A stretch of DNA of 64,000 nt from Flavobacterium nackdongense. Lineage in GTDB: Bacteria > Bacteroidota > Bacteroidia > Flavobacteriales > Flavobacteriaceae. The stretch is taken from assembly GCF_004355225.1 (NCBI RefSeq), contig NZ_CP037933.1:1488001-1552000 (forward strand), written 5' to 3'. The notes beneath the pieces are model-generated. The model was not told where the DNA came from and made no database searches. It saw nothing but the letters and a program-made list of their open reading frames with translations. This document shows, in pieces, positions 34,106 through 41,947 of the stretch. How positions within the stretch are numbered: the first letter of the stretch is position 1; each line of letters opens with the position of its first letter. The position numbers and the translations under genes were made by a program.

Positions 34106-34130
34106 GTTCAACAGCGGTAGCTGTTGCGCA
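34106..34130. repeat. Short palindromic site at the right end of the array
   Basis: GTTCAAC followed by AGC-GGTA-GCTGTTGCGC; CAACAGC and GCTGTTG form a perfect 7-bp dyad (34109-34126). An AAC box and a GTT core separated by a minimal stem suggest a reduced or junction site between array and chromosome. Confidence 0.5.
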
Positions 34131-34171
34131 ACCTCATTCAAAAACTAAACTTTCAAAATAAGTATAAAAAA

Positions 34172-34207
34172 TAACCTCGTTTAAGCACATTTAAGCGAGG
34201 TTTATTT
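34172..34207. terminator. Bidirectional terminator after the array
   Basis: AACCTCG and CGAGGTT enclose TTTAAGCACATTTAAG, with T-rich tails on both strands. It separates the array from the TonB gene. Confidence 0.7.
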
Positions 34208-34274
34208 TTAGTTTTAAGTTGTAGTTTTTAAAAATAAAGAGCCCTAAAAATGGGTTGTTCAAGTCACAGAAAGC

Positions 34275-34343
34275 GGTTTTAGTGAAGTTGTCCTTTTGTT
34301 TGTATTTCACTTAAAACCCAGCAAACAAAAGCCTTCCAACTTC
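34275..34343 (+). promoter_or_regulatory. Two competing stem-loops upstream of the TonB gene
   Basis: Stem A pairs GAAGTTG..CTTTTGTTTG (34284-34302) with CAAACAAAAG..CAACTTC (34322-34343). Stem B pairs GGTTTTAGTGAA (from 34275) with TTCACTTAAAACC (to 34318). They overlap, so only one can form. The rest of 34130-34461 holds the terminator and AT-rich sequence with no gene. Confidence 0.4.
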
Positions 34344-34461
34344 TTGTTAAAATATTTTGAAAATAATCACTATTTTATATATTATTTCGAATATCTTTTA
34401 CGTTATATGTTAAAAGATAGCTTATGATGCGATAAATACTTAACCTTTAAAACCATAAATT

Positions 34462-35265
34462 ATGTCTAGATTAAGTATTTACGAAACCGGCTGGATTGAT
34501 CTTGTTTTCGAAGACCGAAACAAAGAGTATGGTGCTTACCAATTGCGTCGCGACAGTTCCAAAACTTTGGCAATGGCTTTTGTGTCCGGAATAGCATTGA
34601 TTGCCGCTCTCGGTGTCCTTTTTTCGATTTCAAATCTGATGAACAAACCTATTATTGTTGCCACGCCAACAATTTTTGATGAACCCATCACAGTAACACC
34701 GTATACTGTGCTGCCCGAAAAGCCTAAAACAACAGCTAGCAGCCCGCAAACAAAGGCTCCTGATGAAACGAAAGCCAATTTGCCCTTGGTGGTTTCGGCT
34801 ACTCCTGACCCAACGGTTGAAGTGCCCACCACTAAAGAACTTTTGAACAGCCATTCAGGCAGCGAAGGCGGAACAGAAACTGGAACAGCAACAAGCAGTT
34901 TGCCTTCTGGAACAGTAGAAACTCCGTCAATTCCTATCGATGAAAAAACAATCGTCAATACGACTGCCTTAGACAAACTACCTGAATTTCCGGGCGGAAT
35001 CAACAAATTCTACAGCTACGTTGGCAATAATTTCGAAAAACCAGATATCGACGGTGGCAATACGTATCGCGTTTATGTTTCTTTTGTAATCGAAAGGGAC
35101 GGCAGTATGACCGACATCAAAGTCATCCGAGATCCAGGCTTTGGCCTTGGAAAAGAAGCGATTCGAGTTTTGAAATCTTTGAAAACCAAATGGTCTCCGG
35201 GAATGATGGGTTCAAAACCGGTACGCACTTCGTATAATTTACCTATTACGGTTGAAATGAATTGA
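34462..35265 (+). CDS. TonB family energy transducer
   Basis: 267 residues. A cytoplasmic N-terminus with DLVFEDRNKEYGAYQLRR, typical of Bacteroidota TonB proteins, is followed by one membrane helix (AFVSGIALIAALGVLFSI), a Pro/Thr/Glu-rich periplasmic spacer (about 70-170), and a C-terminal TonB domain with LPEFPGGINKFYSYVG and the strand VSFVIERDGSMTDIKVI. It passes proton-motive force to outer-membrane receptors. No exbB/exbD genes adjoin it. Confidence 0.9.
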   Translation: MSRLSIYETGWIDLVFEDRNKEYGAYQLRRDSSKTLAMAFVSGIALIAALGVLFSISNLMNKPIIVATPTIFDEPITVTPYTVLPEKPKTTASSPQTKAPDETKANLPLVVSATPDPTVEVPTTKELLNSHSGSEGGTETGTATSSLPSGTVETPSIPIDEKTIVNTTALDKLPEFPGGINKFYSYVGNNFEKPDIDGGNTYRVYVSFVIERDGSMTDIKVIRDPGFGLGKEAIRVLKSLKTKWSPGMMGSKPVRTSYNLPITVEMN

Positions 35266-35275
35266 AAACAACAGG

Positions 35276-35435
35276 CTATGTGTAATTCAATTTTCTATTT
35301 TAAAACGCATAGATTCATAGTTTTTTTAGTAAAATTAAAAAGACGCTTCGCTTGATTTTAGTTAATCATAGCTATGTGAACCCAAAAACGGGGCTATCAA
35401 CTCTTTTTTCTATGACCCTATGCGTTTCATTTTTC
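35276..35435. repeat. ATAG/CTAT palindromic element
   Basis: AAACGCATAG near 35305 and CTATGCGTTTC near 35418 are inverted. Inside are ATAGCTATGTG and mirrored GCTTCGCTTG-type pieces like those at 2269-2414. It lies between convergent genes; no coding sequence is supported here. Confidence 0.5.
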
Positions 35436-35480
35436 TATTTCTTTAAATTCAACAATTACAGCCAACGAGTTAAAAATATA

Positions 35481-35512
35481 AAAAAAGCATCCCGAAAACC
35501 GGGATGCTTTTC
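35481..35512. terminator. Bidirectional terminator
   Basis: AAAAGCATCCCG-AAAAC-CGGGATGCTTTT between the TonB gene (+) and the M48 peptidase gene (-), with A and T tails on both sides. Confidence 0.85.
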
Positions 35513-35536
35513 AATTATTAAAAACCAAAATCTAAT

Positions 35537-36403
35537 TTACTTTTTTGTAGCAGTCTTTGTAGTCGTTGTTTTTGTTGCTGTTTTAGTAGTTGGTTTCGCA
35601 GTAGTTGCCACTGGCAATTGACGAACATACGGCTTATACAAACCATCGCTTTGCGCTTTTTTCTTAGCGTTTTCTGATCTTGCCAAAGGGTCAGGATGCG
35701 AACTCAACATTTGAGTAAAAAAATCAGCTTGCTTTCCGCCACTCATCTTAGCCAAAATAGCAAATGCGGATTCAACAGCATTGACATCGTATCCGTTTTT
35801 TTTCATAAAATCGTAGGCAAATAAATCGGCTTCCGACTCTTGTTTTCTGCTGTGTTTACTATCAATCATTGCACTCCCTAATTGCCCCAACTGACTATCG
35901 GTAACCGAAGCAATAGTTCGTGATTGTGAAGCAGCGCCTTGCATCAACGCCTCTTTCTGATAGGCCGCCTTGATAGCATCGCGCGTATCTTTGTTGACTA
36001 CGTGCCCAATTTCGTGACCAATAACCACGAGCAATTCATTGTCATCCATAACATCCATTAAACCGGAATAAACACGAACGCTGCCATCTGCTGTTGCAAA
36101 AGCATTCACTTCTTTGAGAATATAAACCTTGTAATTCAAAGTCATCCCGTAACCATTGGTGTATTTACCGAAAATTCTATTCAAACGAACAGTATACGGA
36201 TCCGTTGGTCCAGCAATAATGTGCTCAGAATCCAATTTATCGACCGTAGCTTTGGATAATTTTTGAGCATCAGCATCGCTAAAAGTCAATCCTGCAACTC
36301 CTTTTTGAACCGCTCCCATCAGATTTTCGTCCAATTTGATTTGAGCATTTGATTTCGAAAAACTTAAAATCGCAATCCCTAAAACCACTATCATTCTTCT
36401 CAT
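35537..36403 (-). CDS. M48 family metallopeptidase (exported)
   Basis: 288 residues from the ATG at 36403, which yields a signal peptide (MRRMIVVLGIAILSFSKSNA). An upstream ATG would overlap yaaA and add an unlikely N-terminus. The zinc motif is HEIGH in VVIGHEIGHVVNKDT, and the third ligand is in QESEADLFAYDFM. The Thr/Lys-rich tail (TTAKPTTKTATK...) is low complexity. It is probably a periplasmic or envelope quality-control protease related to BepA/LoiP-type M48 enzymes. Confidence 0.88.
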   Translation of the reverse strand: MRRMIVVLGIAILSFSKSNAQIKLDENLMGAVQKGVAGLTFSDADAQKLSKATVDKLDSEHIIAGPTDPYTVRLNRIFGKYTNGYGMTLNYKVYILKEVNAFATADGSVRVYSGLMDVMDDNELLVVIGHEIGHVVNKDTRDAIKAAYQKEALMQGAASQSRTIASVTDSQLGQLGSAMIDSKHSRKQESEADLFAYDFMKKNGYDVNAVESAFAILAKMSGGKQADFFTQMLSSHPDPLARSENAKKKAQSDGLYKPYVRQLPVATTAKPTTKTATKTTTTKTATKK

Positions 36404-36462
36404 CTTTATCACTATTAAATTGTTTGACGCAAATATAAAATAAGTTTGGACTCCTAGAAGCT

Positions 36463-37221
36463 TCATCTCGTAAAAACCAACTGATTTCCTTTCGATAAAT
36501 TGGAGTCAAAACAGTAACCCTCATAATTAAATCCTTTCAAATCATCTACGGTTTCGGCATTGGTATCGATGATATAACGCACCATCAACCCTCTGGCTTT
36601 CTTGGCAAAAAAGCTGATGATTTTTAGTTTTCCGTCTTTATAATCTTTGAATTCAGGAGTGATTACAGGGACTTTCAATCCTTTGACATCAATAGCCGAA
36701 AAATACTCCTTGCTCGCCAGATTGACAAACAACTCCCCTTTTTTGAGTTCTTTATTCAAGGCTTTGGTGATAATGGGCTTCCAAAATTCGTATAAGTTTT
36801 TGCTTTCGCCAATAGACAATTGGGTTCCCATTTCCAGACGATAAGCTTGCATCAAATCCAACGGTTTTAGGAGTCCGTACAAACCTGACAAAATGCGCAA
36901 ACGGTCTTGCAAAAGCTCTATTTTTTCCAACGGAATGGTATGTGCCTCCAAACCGGTATAAACATCCCCATCAAAAGCGAAAACAGCGGGCCGAGCATTT
37001 TCCGCCGAGAAAGGTGTTCTCCATTCCTGATTGCGTTGCCAATTCAATTCGGCCAATCTATCTGAAATATCCATTAATTCAGAAAGTTCAGCAGGAGATT
37101 TTTGTTTCAACACCTTGTGCACTTGACGAGACTCTTTCAGAAACAACGAGTCTGAAAAAGCCGCTGTTGGCAAGGCGCTTTCGAAATTTAAAGATTTAGC
37201 GGGCGATAGAACGATTTTCAT
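36463..37221 (-). CDS. yaaA: YaaA family peroxide stress protein
   Basis: 252 residues (UPF0246). It has the conserved start MKIVLSPAKSLNFE, the central PAVFAFDGDVYTGL, FLRILSGLYGLLKP-type sequence and a C-terminal ISFFAKKARGLMVRY. In E. coli the homologue limits free iron and DNA damage under peroxide. It is upstream of the M48 gene on the same strand. Confidence 0.92.
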   Translation of the reverse strand: MKIVLSPAKSLNFESALPTAAFSDSLFLKESRQVHKVLKQKSPAELSELMDISDRLAELNWQRNQEWRTPFSAENARPAVFAFDGDVYTGLEAHTIPLEKIELLQDRLRILSGLYGLLKPLDLMQAYRLEMGTQLSIGESKNLYEFWKPIITKALNKELKKGELFVNLASKEYFSAIDVKGLKVPVITPEFKDYKDGKLKIISFFAKKARGLMVRYIIDTNAETVDDLKGFNYEGYCFDSNLSKGNQLVFTR

Positions 37222-37340
37222 TTTCTATATTTATTGAATGCGATTTCAAAAGTACAAATTGAAAATCTTAAAATGAAAACTGAATACCATTTATTTGTAG
37301 TATATTTGGATACAATGAAATTCTATTAAAGTGAAATGAC

Positions 37341-37880
37341 ATGAATACCATTAGAATCCGAAAAGCAAGCATAGCCGACCTTGAAATCATACAAGAAATT
37401 AGCACGAAAACTTTTGTCGAAACCTTTGCAGAATCAAACACTTCTGAAAATTTAGAAAATTACATTCAAGAACATTTCAATGCCGCACAAGTCGCCTCCG
37501 AAATAAACCATCCGGAATCACTATTTTATCTGGCTACTTTAGGAACTGATACGCTGGGGTACCTTAAACTAAATTTCGGCAATGCTCAAACCGAAATCCA
37601 CAACCCTCAGGCGATGGAAATTCAACGGATTTATGTTTTGAAAGCATTTCATGGCAAGAAAATTGGACAATTATTTCTGAATCATGCCGTAAAAATTGGG
37701 CAGCAATCTGGAGTCGATTCGATTTGGCTTGGCGTTTGGGAAGAAAACCATAAAGCAATAGAATTTTACAGCAAAAATGATTTTATCGAATTCGATAAAC
37801 ATACCTTCACATTAGGTGGCGATGTTCAAACCGATTTATTGATGGAACTCCGAATAATCAACCAAGCCAATTTATTATAA
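37341..37880 (+). CDS. GNAT family N-acetyltransferase
   Basis: 179 residues. The acetyl-CoA loop is in MEIQRIYVLKAFHGKKIGQ, and the C-terminal IWLGVWEENHKAIEFYSKN is typical of RimI-like GNATs. The substrate is unknown. It stands 26 bases before a radical SAM gene on the same strand. Confidence 0.85.
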   Translation: MNTIRIRKASIADLEIIQEISTKTFVETFAESNTSENLENYIQEHFNAAQVASEINHPESLFYLATLGTDTLGYLKLNFGNAQTEIHNPQAMEIQRIYVLKAFHGKKIGQLFLNHAVKIGQQSGVDSIWLGVWEENHKAIEFYSKNDFIEFDKHTFTLGGDVQTDLLMELRIINQANLL

Positions 37881-37906
37881 TGCTTCGGATTTCGTAATTT
37901 TGACGA

Positions 37907-38869
37907 ATGAATAATACACCTACAACAGCAGCCAAAGGATACCAAAATTACGGTGCCTACCTGCGCAAAAAATACAACAATCAACGCGTTTATAAAGTCA
38001 TAGTCGATGGCGGTTTTTCCTGTCCCAATCGCGACGGAAACAAAGGCTACGGCGGTTGCACCTATTGCAATGTCGATTCGTTTACGCCCGAAATATCCCG
38101 AACGGCTTTAACGATGAAAAAGCAGTTAATCGAGGGAATGGAACGTGCTAAAAACCACTACAAAGCGGATAAATTTATTGTTTATTTCCAGCCGAATTCC
38201 AATACTTATGCGCCTGTTTCGATTTTGAAACCAATGTACGACGAGGCATTGTCTGTCAACACTGAGAAAGTTGTGGGTTTTTCAGTAGGCACACGTCCCG
38301 ATTGCATCGATGCCGAAAAAGTGGCCTTGCTAGAAAGTTATTGCGACCGTTTCGACGTCGATTTAGAAATGGGAATGGAATCGATTTATGACGAAACTTT
38401 AGAACAAATCAACCGTGGTTGCAGCCACTCCGAATTCATAAAGACGGTAGAATTATTGAAAGATAGCCCCATCGATTTGTGTGTCCACACTGTTTTTGGC
38501 TTTCCATGGGAAACTCGAGAAATGATGTTGAATTACATTCACGAAATCAACCGTTTTCCGCAAATAAAGTTCGTAAAATTCCATCATTTGCATATTGTCG
38601 AAGGCTCGATTATGGGTGTCAAATACAAAAGAGAACCTTTTAAACTCTTCACTTTGGAGGAATACACCGATTTGCTTTGCGAATTGATTCCGCTCTTGCG
38701 CCCTGATATTGTCATCCAACGTTTGTTCGGAATTTCGGATTGGGATTTGCTCATTGCACCCAACTGGGGTTTGAAAAAAACCCAAATTCAAAGCTATATG
38801 GAGCAAGAAATCGAACGTAGGGGAATTGTGCAGGGTTCGCTTTATAAAGAAGCGGAGTTTAGATTATAA
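37907..38869 (+). CDS. TIGR01212-family radical SAM protein
   Basis: 320 residues. The cluster-binding cysteines lie in CPNRDGNKGYGGCTYCN (residues about 35-55). The segment VDLEMGMESIYDETLEQINRG fits the YhcC/TIGR01212 group. The substrate is not established for the family. Confidence 0.9.
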   Translation: MNNTPTTAAKGYQNYGAYLRKKYNNQRVYKVIVDGGFSCPNRDGNKGYGGCTYCNVDSFTPEISRTALTMKKQLIEGMERAKNHYKADKFIVYFQPNSNTYAPVSILKPMYDEALSVNTEKVVGFSVGTRPDCIDAEKVALLESYCDRFDVDLEMGMESIYDETLEQINRGCSHSEFIKTVELLKDSPIDLCVHTVFGFPWETREMMLNYIHEINRFPQIKFVKFHHLHIVEGSIMGVKYKREPFKLFTLEEYTDLLCELIPLLRPDIVIQRLFGISDWDLLIAPNWGLKKTQIQSYMEQEIERRGIVQGSLYKEAEFRL

Positions 38870-38923
38870 AATTCATAACGTTTAGAAGAATAAAAACCAA
38901 TATTCATTAAAAAAAAATAACCT

Positions 38924-39211
38924 ATGGAAGTAATTTTAACTTTATTACCTTTCTTTCTAATTCCATACCTTATGGCTAAACTATTTACTAGATTTGAATA
39001 TAGACACAGGGGATTAACTTACTTTTTCACAATTGTTGCTGTTTTTGCTTATTCAATTCTCTTTGATTGGATATACGCCCTTTTTCAGCCAGAAAGTGAT
39101 AAAATTAGATGTCATTTCCCACTTATGATATTTCCATTGTTTTTCTCTCCCATAATTCTTTTTTTACAATATTATTTTAATAAAATATTCCTTTGGGAAG
39201 ACAATGATTAG
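38924..39211 (+). CDS. Small membrane protein
   Basis: 95 residues, very hydrophobic, with about three membrane helices (LTLLPFFLIPYLMAKLF, YFFTIVAVFAYSILFDW, LMIFPLFFSPIILFLQYY). Family not recognised. It follows the radical SAM gene by 54 bases. Confidence 0.6.
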   Translation: MEVILTLLPFFLIPYLMAKLFTRFEYRHRGLTYFFTIVAVFAYSILFDWIYALFQPESDKIRCHFPLMIFPLFFSPIILFLQYYFNKIFLWEDND

Positions 39212-39350
39212 AAGATAAGAGACCTCAAAGATCAAAAAATCACAAAAATAACCATCAAAAAAAAGCCCTCACGAAGATAGCGATAGGTCGTCAGTTTTTA
39301 TATTTAGGCTTGCCGTTATTACACAAAATAGCTATCATTAAAAACAAAAA

Positions 39351-39410
39351 AGACACAAATTACACAGATTTTCACGAATTAATCTGTGTAAATCTGTGTA
39401 ATTTGTGTCT
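39351..39410. repeat. Perfect 20-bp inverted repeat, dispersed family
   Basis: AGACACAAATTACACAGATT (39351-39370) is exactly mirrored at 39391-39410, around TTCACGAATT. The wording (ACACAAATT, CACGAATT) recurs at 46670-46799 and in part at 56643, so it is a dispersed family. It sits at the 3' end of pfkA and may terminate it. Confidence 0.8.
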
Positions 39411-39423
39411 GAAATAAACTAGT

Positions 39424-40521
39424 TTAATCTCCAAAACCGATTCCAACACCTTTAGCCGTTTTAACTAAATCGCAGGTTGGATCTACTAATTTCGGATTAT
39501 CGATCGCGTCTTTGAACGGAACCGAAATAATATCCGGATGACGATAGGCTGCCATTTCACCAAATTTTCCTTCCAACACCATTTCGAAGGCTTTCACTCC
39601 AAATTGTGTTGCCAAAATTCTATCATAAGCAATTGGGCTTCCTCCTCTTTGCAAATGTCCAAGCACCGTTTCACGCATATCCGCCTCAAAACCAATAGCT
39701 TTTAAATCGTTTACCAATTTGCGCGCCACTCCACCCAAACGTAGGTTTTCATAGCCTATTTCATCACTTTTTTCGGATAATAAAGTTCCGCCCTTCGGCA
39801 TTGCTCCTTCGGCAATCACCACAATAGCATTTCCTTTGCCTTTACTATTGTATCGGCTTTGCAATTTCTTGGCAACAGCTTCCAAGTCATAAGGAATCTC
39901 AGGAATCAAACAAACTTCAGCACCACCAGCAATGGCAGCATTTAAGGCAATCCATCCCGCATTTCTACCCATTACCTCCAAAACTAAAACCCGATTGTGG
40001 CTGGCTGCTGTAGTCACTAATTTATCGACCGCTTCGGTAGCGGTGTGAACGGCCGTTTGAAATCCGAAAGTAAAATCGGTAGCGGATAAATCATTGTCAA
40101 TTGTTTTTGGCACTCCAATAATATTCAAGCCTTTTTCGAAAAGTGCTTGCGAAATTCGCTGAGAACCATCACCTCCAATACTGATTACCGCATCAACTCC
40201 CATATACTGTAGCTTGCGAATCATCTCGTCAGATCGATCTACATAATCCCAACTTCCGTCATTATTTTTAATTGGCCAAGCAAAAGGGCCTCCTTTATTG
40301 GTTGTTCCGATGATCGTTCCACCATCGACGTGAATTCCTGCAACGGCTTTGTCATCTAAAATCATTATTTCGGTTGGTTCGCGAAGAATCCCATCAAAGG
40401 ATTGAACACTGCCTATTACTTCCCAATCTTTTTCTTGTGCGGCTCTTTTTACGATGGCTCTAATCACGGCATTCAATCCGGGGCAATCACCACCTCCTGT
40501 GGCTACTAATACTCTTTTCAT
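39424..40521 (-). CDS. pfkA: 6-phosphofructokinase (mixed active-site type)
   Basis: 365 residues. Phosphorylates fructose 6-phosphate. Start MKRVLVATGGGDCPGLNAV; phosphate-donor loop ISIGGDGSQR (Gly as in ATP enzymes); catalytic GVPKTIDNDLSATD (Lys where ATP enzymes have Gly, as in PPi enzymes). This Gly/Lys pairing marks the mixed group of PFKs, so the donor is uncertain. Length fits that group. Confidence 0.9.
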   Translation of the reverse strand: MKRVLVATGGGDCPGLNAVIRAIVKRAAQEKDWEVIGSVQSFDGILREPTEIMILDDKAVAGIHVDGGTIIGTTNKGGPFAWPIKNNDGSWDYVDRSDEMIRKLQYMGVDAVISIGGDGSQRISQALFEKGLNIIGVPKTIDNDLSATDFTFGFQTAVHTATEAVDKLVTTAASHNRVLVLEVMGRNAGWIALNAAIAGGAEVCLIPEIPYDLEAVAKKLQSRYNSKGKGNAIVVIAEGAMPKGGTLLSEKSDEIGYENLRLGGVARKLVNDLKAIGFEADMRETVLGHLQRGGSPIAYDRILATQFGVKAFEMVLEGKFGEMAAYRHPDIISVPFKDAIDNPKLVDPTCDLVKTAKGVGIGFGD

Positions 40522-40784
40522 TCTATATTTTTAAATTAATTTTGTTCTTTATCTTTAAATACACGGTAAATGTATAAAAAAATAAAGTGCTTAAAAATGA
40601 TTTATATCAGGTTGCAAGTCTTAAAAAATGTTAAAAGTATTTTTTCACCTGTCTGGCATAGAAATCAGAACCAATAAATAGACTAAACAGTGAAAAGCTG
40701 ATGAAATATTAAAAAATATATTGTAATGAAGCTTGAATTCAAAATTAAATGCAACTTTTGAGAAATGAGTTGCAAGTGCATTAA

Positions 40785-41237
40785 TTATTTAATATACAGC
40801 TTTTTAATTTTAGGAATTGGCCCGCCGCATTTCTGTTGATGGCATTGAATACAAGCATCAACTCCTCTGTTGAAATGGGCTTTAGCGTTTTTAGGGTCTT
40901 TGTAAATTTGCTCTTGTGCAATGATAAATTTTTGAGCTTGTTCTTCAAAAAAGGCATCTCTATCTTTGCCGTCAGTCATTACCGCTTGGTGAATTCTTTC
41001 AAAATGCTGCGGAAATTTTCCGATGGTATCCCCTTTTATAATTCGGTCTTTCAGTCGCTGATTGTCTACATACATTTGTTCCATCAAGGCACCCATTTCC
41101 GACATTTGATACATTTTAAAACCATCATCATTTGTAGTGGAATCGGTTTTGCAAACGGCTTTATCTACAGTTTTATTTTCTTTAGATTGGCAGGAGACCA
41201 ATAAAAGAGTAACGAAAAAGATTAGTATTCTATTCAT
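40785..41237 (-). CDS. Lipoprotein with CxxCH haem-binding motif
   Basis: 150 residues with a lipoprotein signal (MNRILIFFVTLLLVSC). Near the C-terminus, FNRGVDACIQCHQQKCGGP contains CIQCH, the covalent haem-c attachment motif, so it may be a small envelope cytochrome c. The 263 bases between it and pfkA hold no gene. Its start lies 2 bases after the stop of the DUF4920 gene, so the two form one unit. Confidence 0.7.
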   Translation of the reverse strand: MNRILIFFVTLLLVSCQSKENKTVDKAVCKTDSTTNDDGFKMYQMSEMGALMEQMYVDNQRLKDRIIKGDTIGKFPQHFERIHQAVMTDGKDRDAFFEEQAQKFIIAQEQIYKDPKNAKAHFNRGVDACIQCHQQKCGGPIPKIKKLYIK

Positions 41238-41239
41238 CC

Positions 41240-41728
41240 TTATTTTTTTATCAAAACGCCATCCGCCATAAAACCAAAGGTAGTTTTAGGCTTTAGAATA
41301 CTATCAATAGCCGCTTGTGATTTACCAGCATCTTGCGCGTAATGCTTCAATTCATCAACCGATTCAATACTGACGAAAGCTTTCCCCTTCACAACTACTT
41401 CTTTTTGGGCTGCATTCAAAGGAACAAAAAACGCGTAGTCTTTAAATTTTACAAACGAAGATTCATTATCACTCAAGGCTAAATTCATCCAACACCCTTT
41501 CTTCTGACAGACATCAACAATTTTTGATTTAAAAACTACTTCAACCGTATCGCCTTCTTTCAAGGTTTGGTATTTTTCAAGCATTTTTGCTTCCGTAATA
41601 GCAGCATCTGCCGAAATAGAATCACCAAAAACCGCATAGTTTACTTTTTCTTGTTTCGGTGCAGTAACATTTTCTTTGCAACTATATAATGTTGCTAAAA
41701 CGATCAGAGATAAAATTAATTTTTTCAT
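41240..41728 (-). CDS. DUF4920 domain lipoprotein
   Basis: 162 residues with a lipoprotein signal (MKKLILSLIVLATLYSC). The DUF4920 core includes YAVFGDSISADAAI, VDVCQKKGCWMNL (two Cys) and FKDYAFFVPLNA. The CxxxxC pair could bind metal or form a disulfide. Function unknown. It is followed at once by a gene for a possible haem lipoprotein, which suggests a shared envelope role. Confidence 0.8.
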   Translation of the reverse strand: MKKLILSLIVLATLYSCKENVTAPKQEKVNYAVFGDSISADAAITEAKMLEKYQTLKEGDTVEVVFKSKIVDVCQKKGCWMNLALSDNESSFVKFKDYAFFVPLNAAQKEVVVKGKAFVSIESVDELKHYAQDAGKSQAAIDSILKPKTTFGFMADGVLIKK

Positions 41729-41947
41729 TGTACTTGGAGTTTATTTTTAATTACAAAAGTAAGAAGTTTTCACAAGCTAATCCTTTTCGCTAAAGGCTAT
41801 TATCGCATTATTACTACTAAAAAACACTATTTAAATCCATTCTAATTTTTGACAGTGCAACCAAAGTACATTGACGAATAATCTAAAATAAATAATCCGC
41901 TATTTTGGATTCAGTCTTTATTTTATTTCTACTAAAATCAATATAAA

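Larger units (their letters stand above)
31782..34112 (-). mobile_element. IS91-like transposase/recombinase unit 4 (last in array)
   Basis: 2331 bases between the AAC at 31781 and the AAC at 34112. Nearly identical to unit 3 across the transposase. It ends against a short palindrome instead of a long attC-like site. Confidence 0.85.
18134..34130 (+). mobile_element. Integron-like cassette array with its candidate recombinase
   Basis: This region covers a tyrosine recombinase, an attI-like segment, seven cassettes with + strand ORFs and attC-like sites, and four transposase/recombinase units set into the last four attC-like sites. Complementary start and end cores of the cassettes are: GTTAGTGGC 19280 / GCCACTAAC 20535; GTTAGCAAAC 20662 / GTTTGCTAAC 21267; GTTAGAGCGAA 21396 / TTCGCCTAAC 21761 (one base missing); GTTGTGCGA 21850 / TCGCACAAC 22650; GTTAGCAGTA 25099 / TACTGCTAAC 25918; GTTGTGTGC 28381 / GCACACAAC 28909; GTTAGCGGTAAGCC 31370 / GGCCTACCGCTAAC 31768. 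ORFs start 29-58 bases after GTT and most stop 2-20 bases before the AAC box. This is integron cassette geometry. Confidence 0.8.

Noticed and set aside
18134..34130. Prophage or conjugative element
   Set aside because: No structural, packaging, relaxase or conjugation genes; only recombinases, IS91-like transposases and small cassette genes.
35352..35621. Plus-strand ORF overlapping the end of the M48 peptidase gene
   Set aside because: It crosses a terminator and runs antisense to a low-complexity tail. Not a gene.
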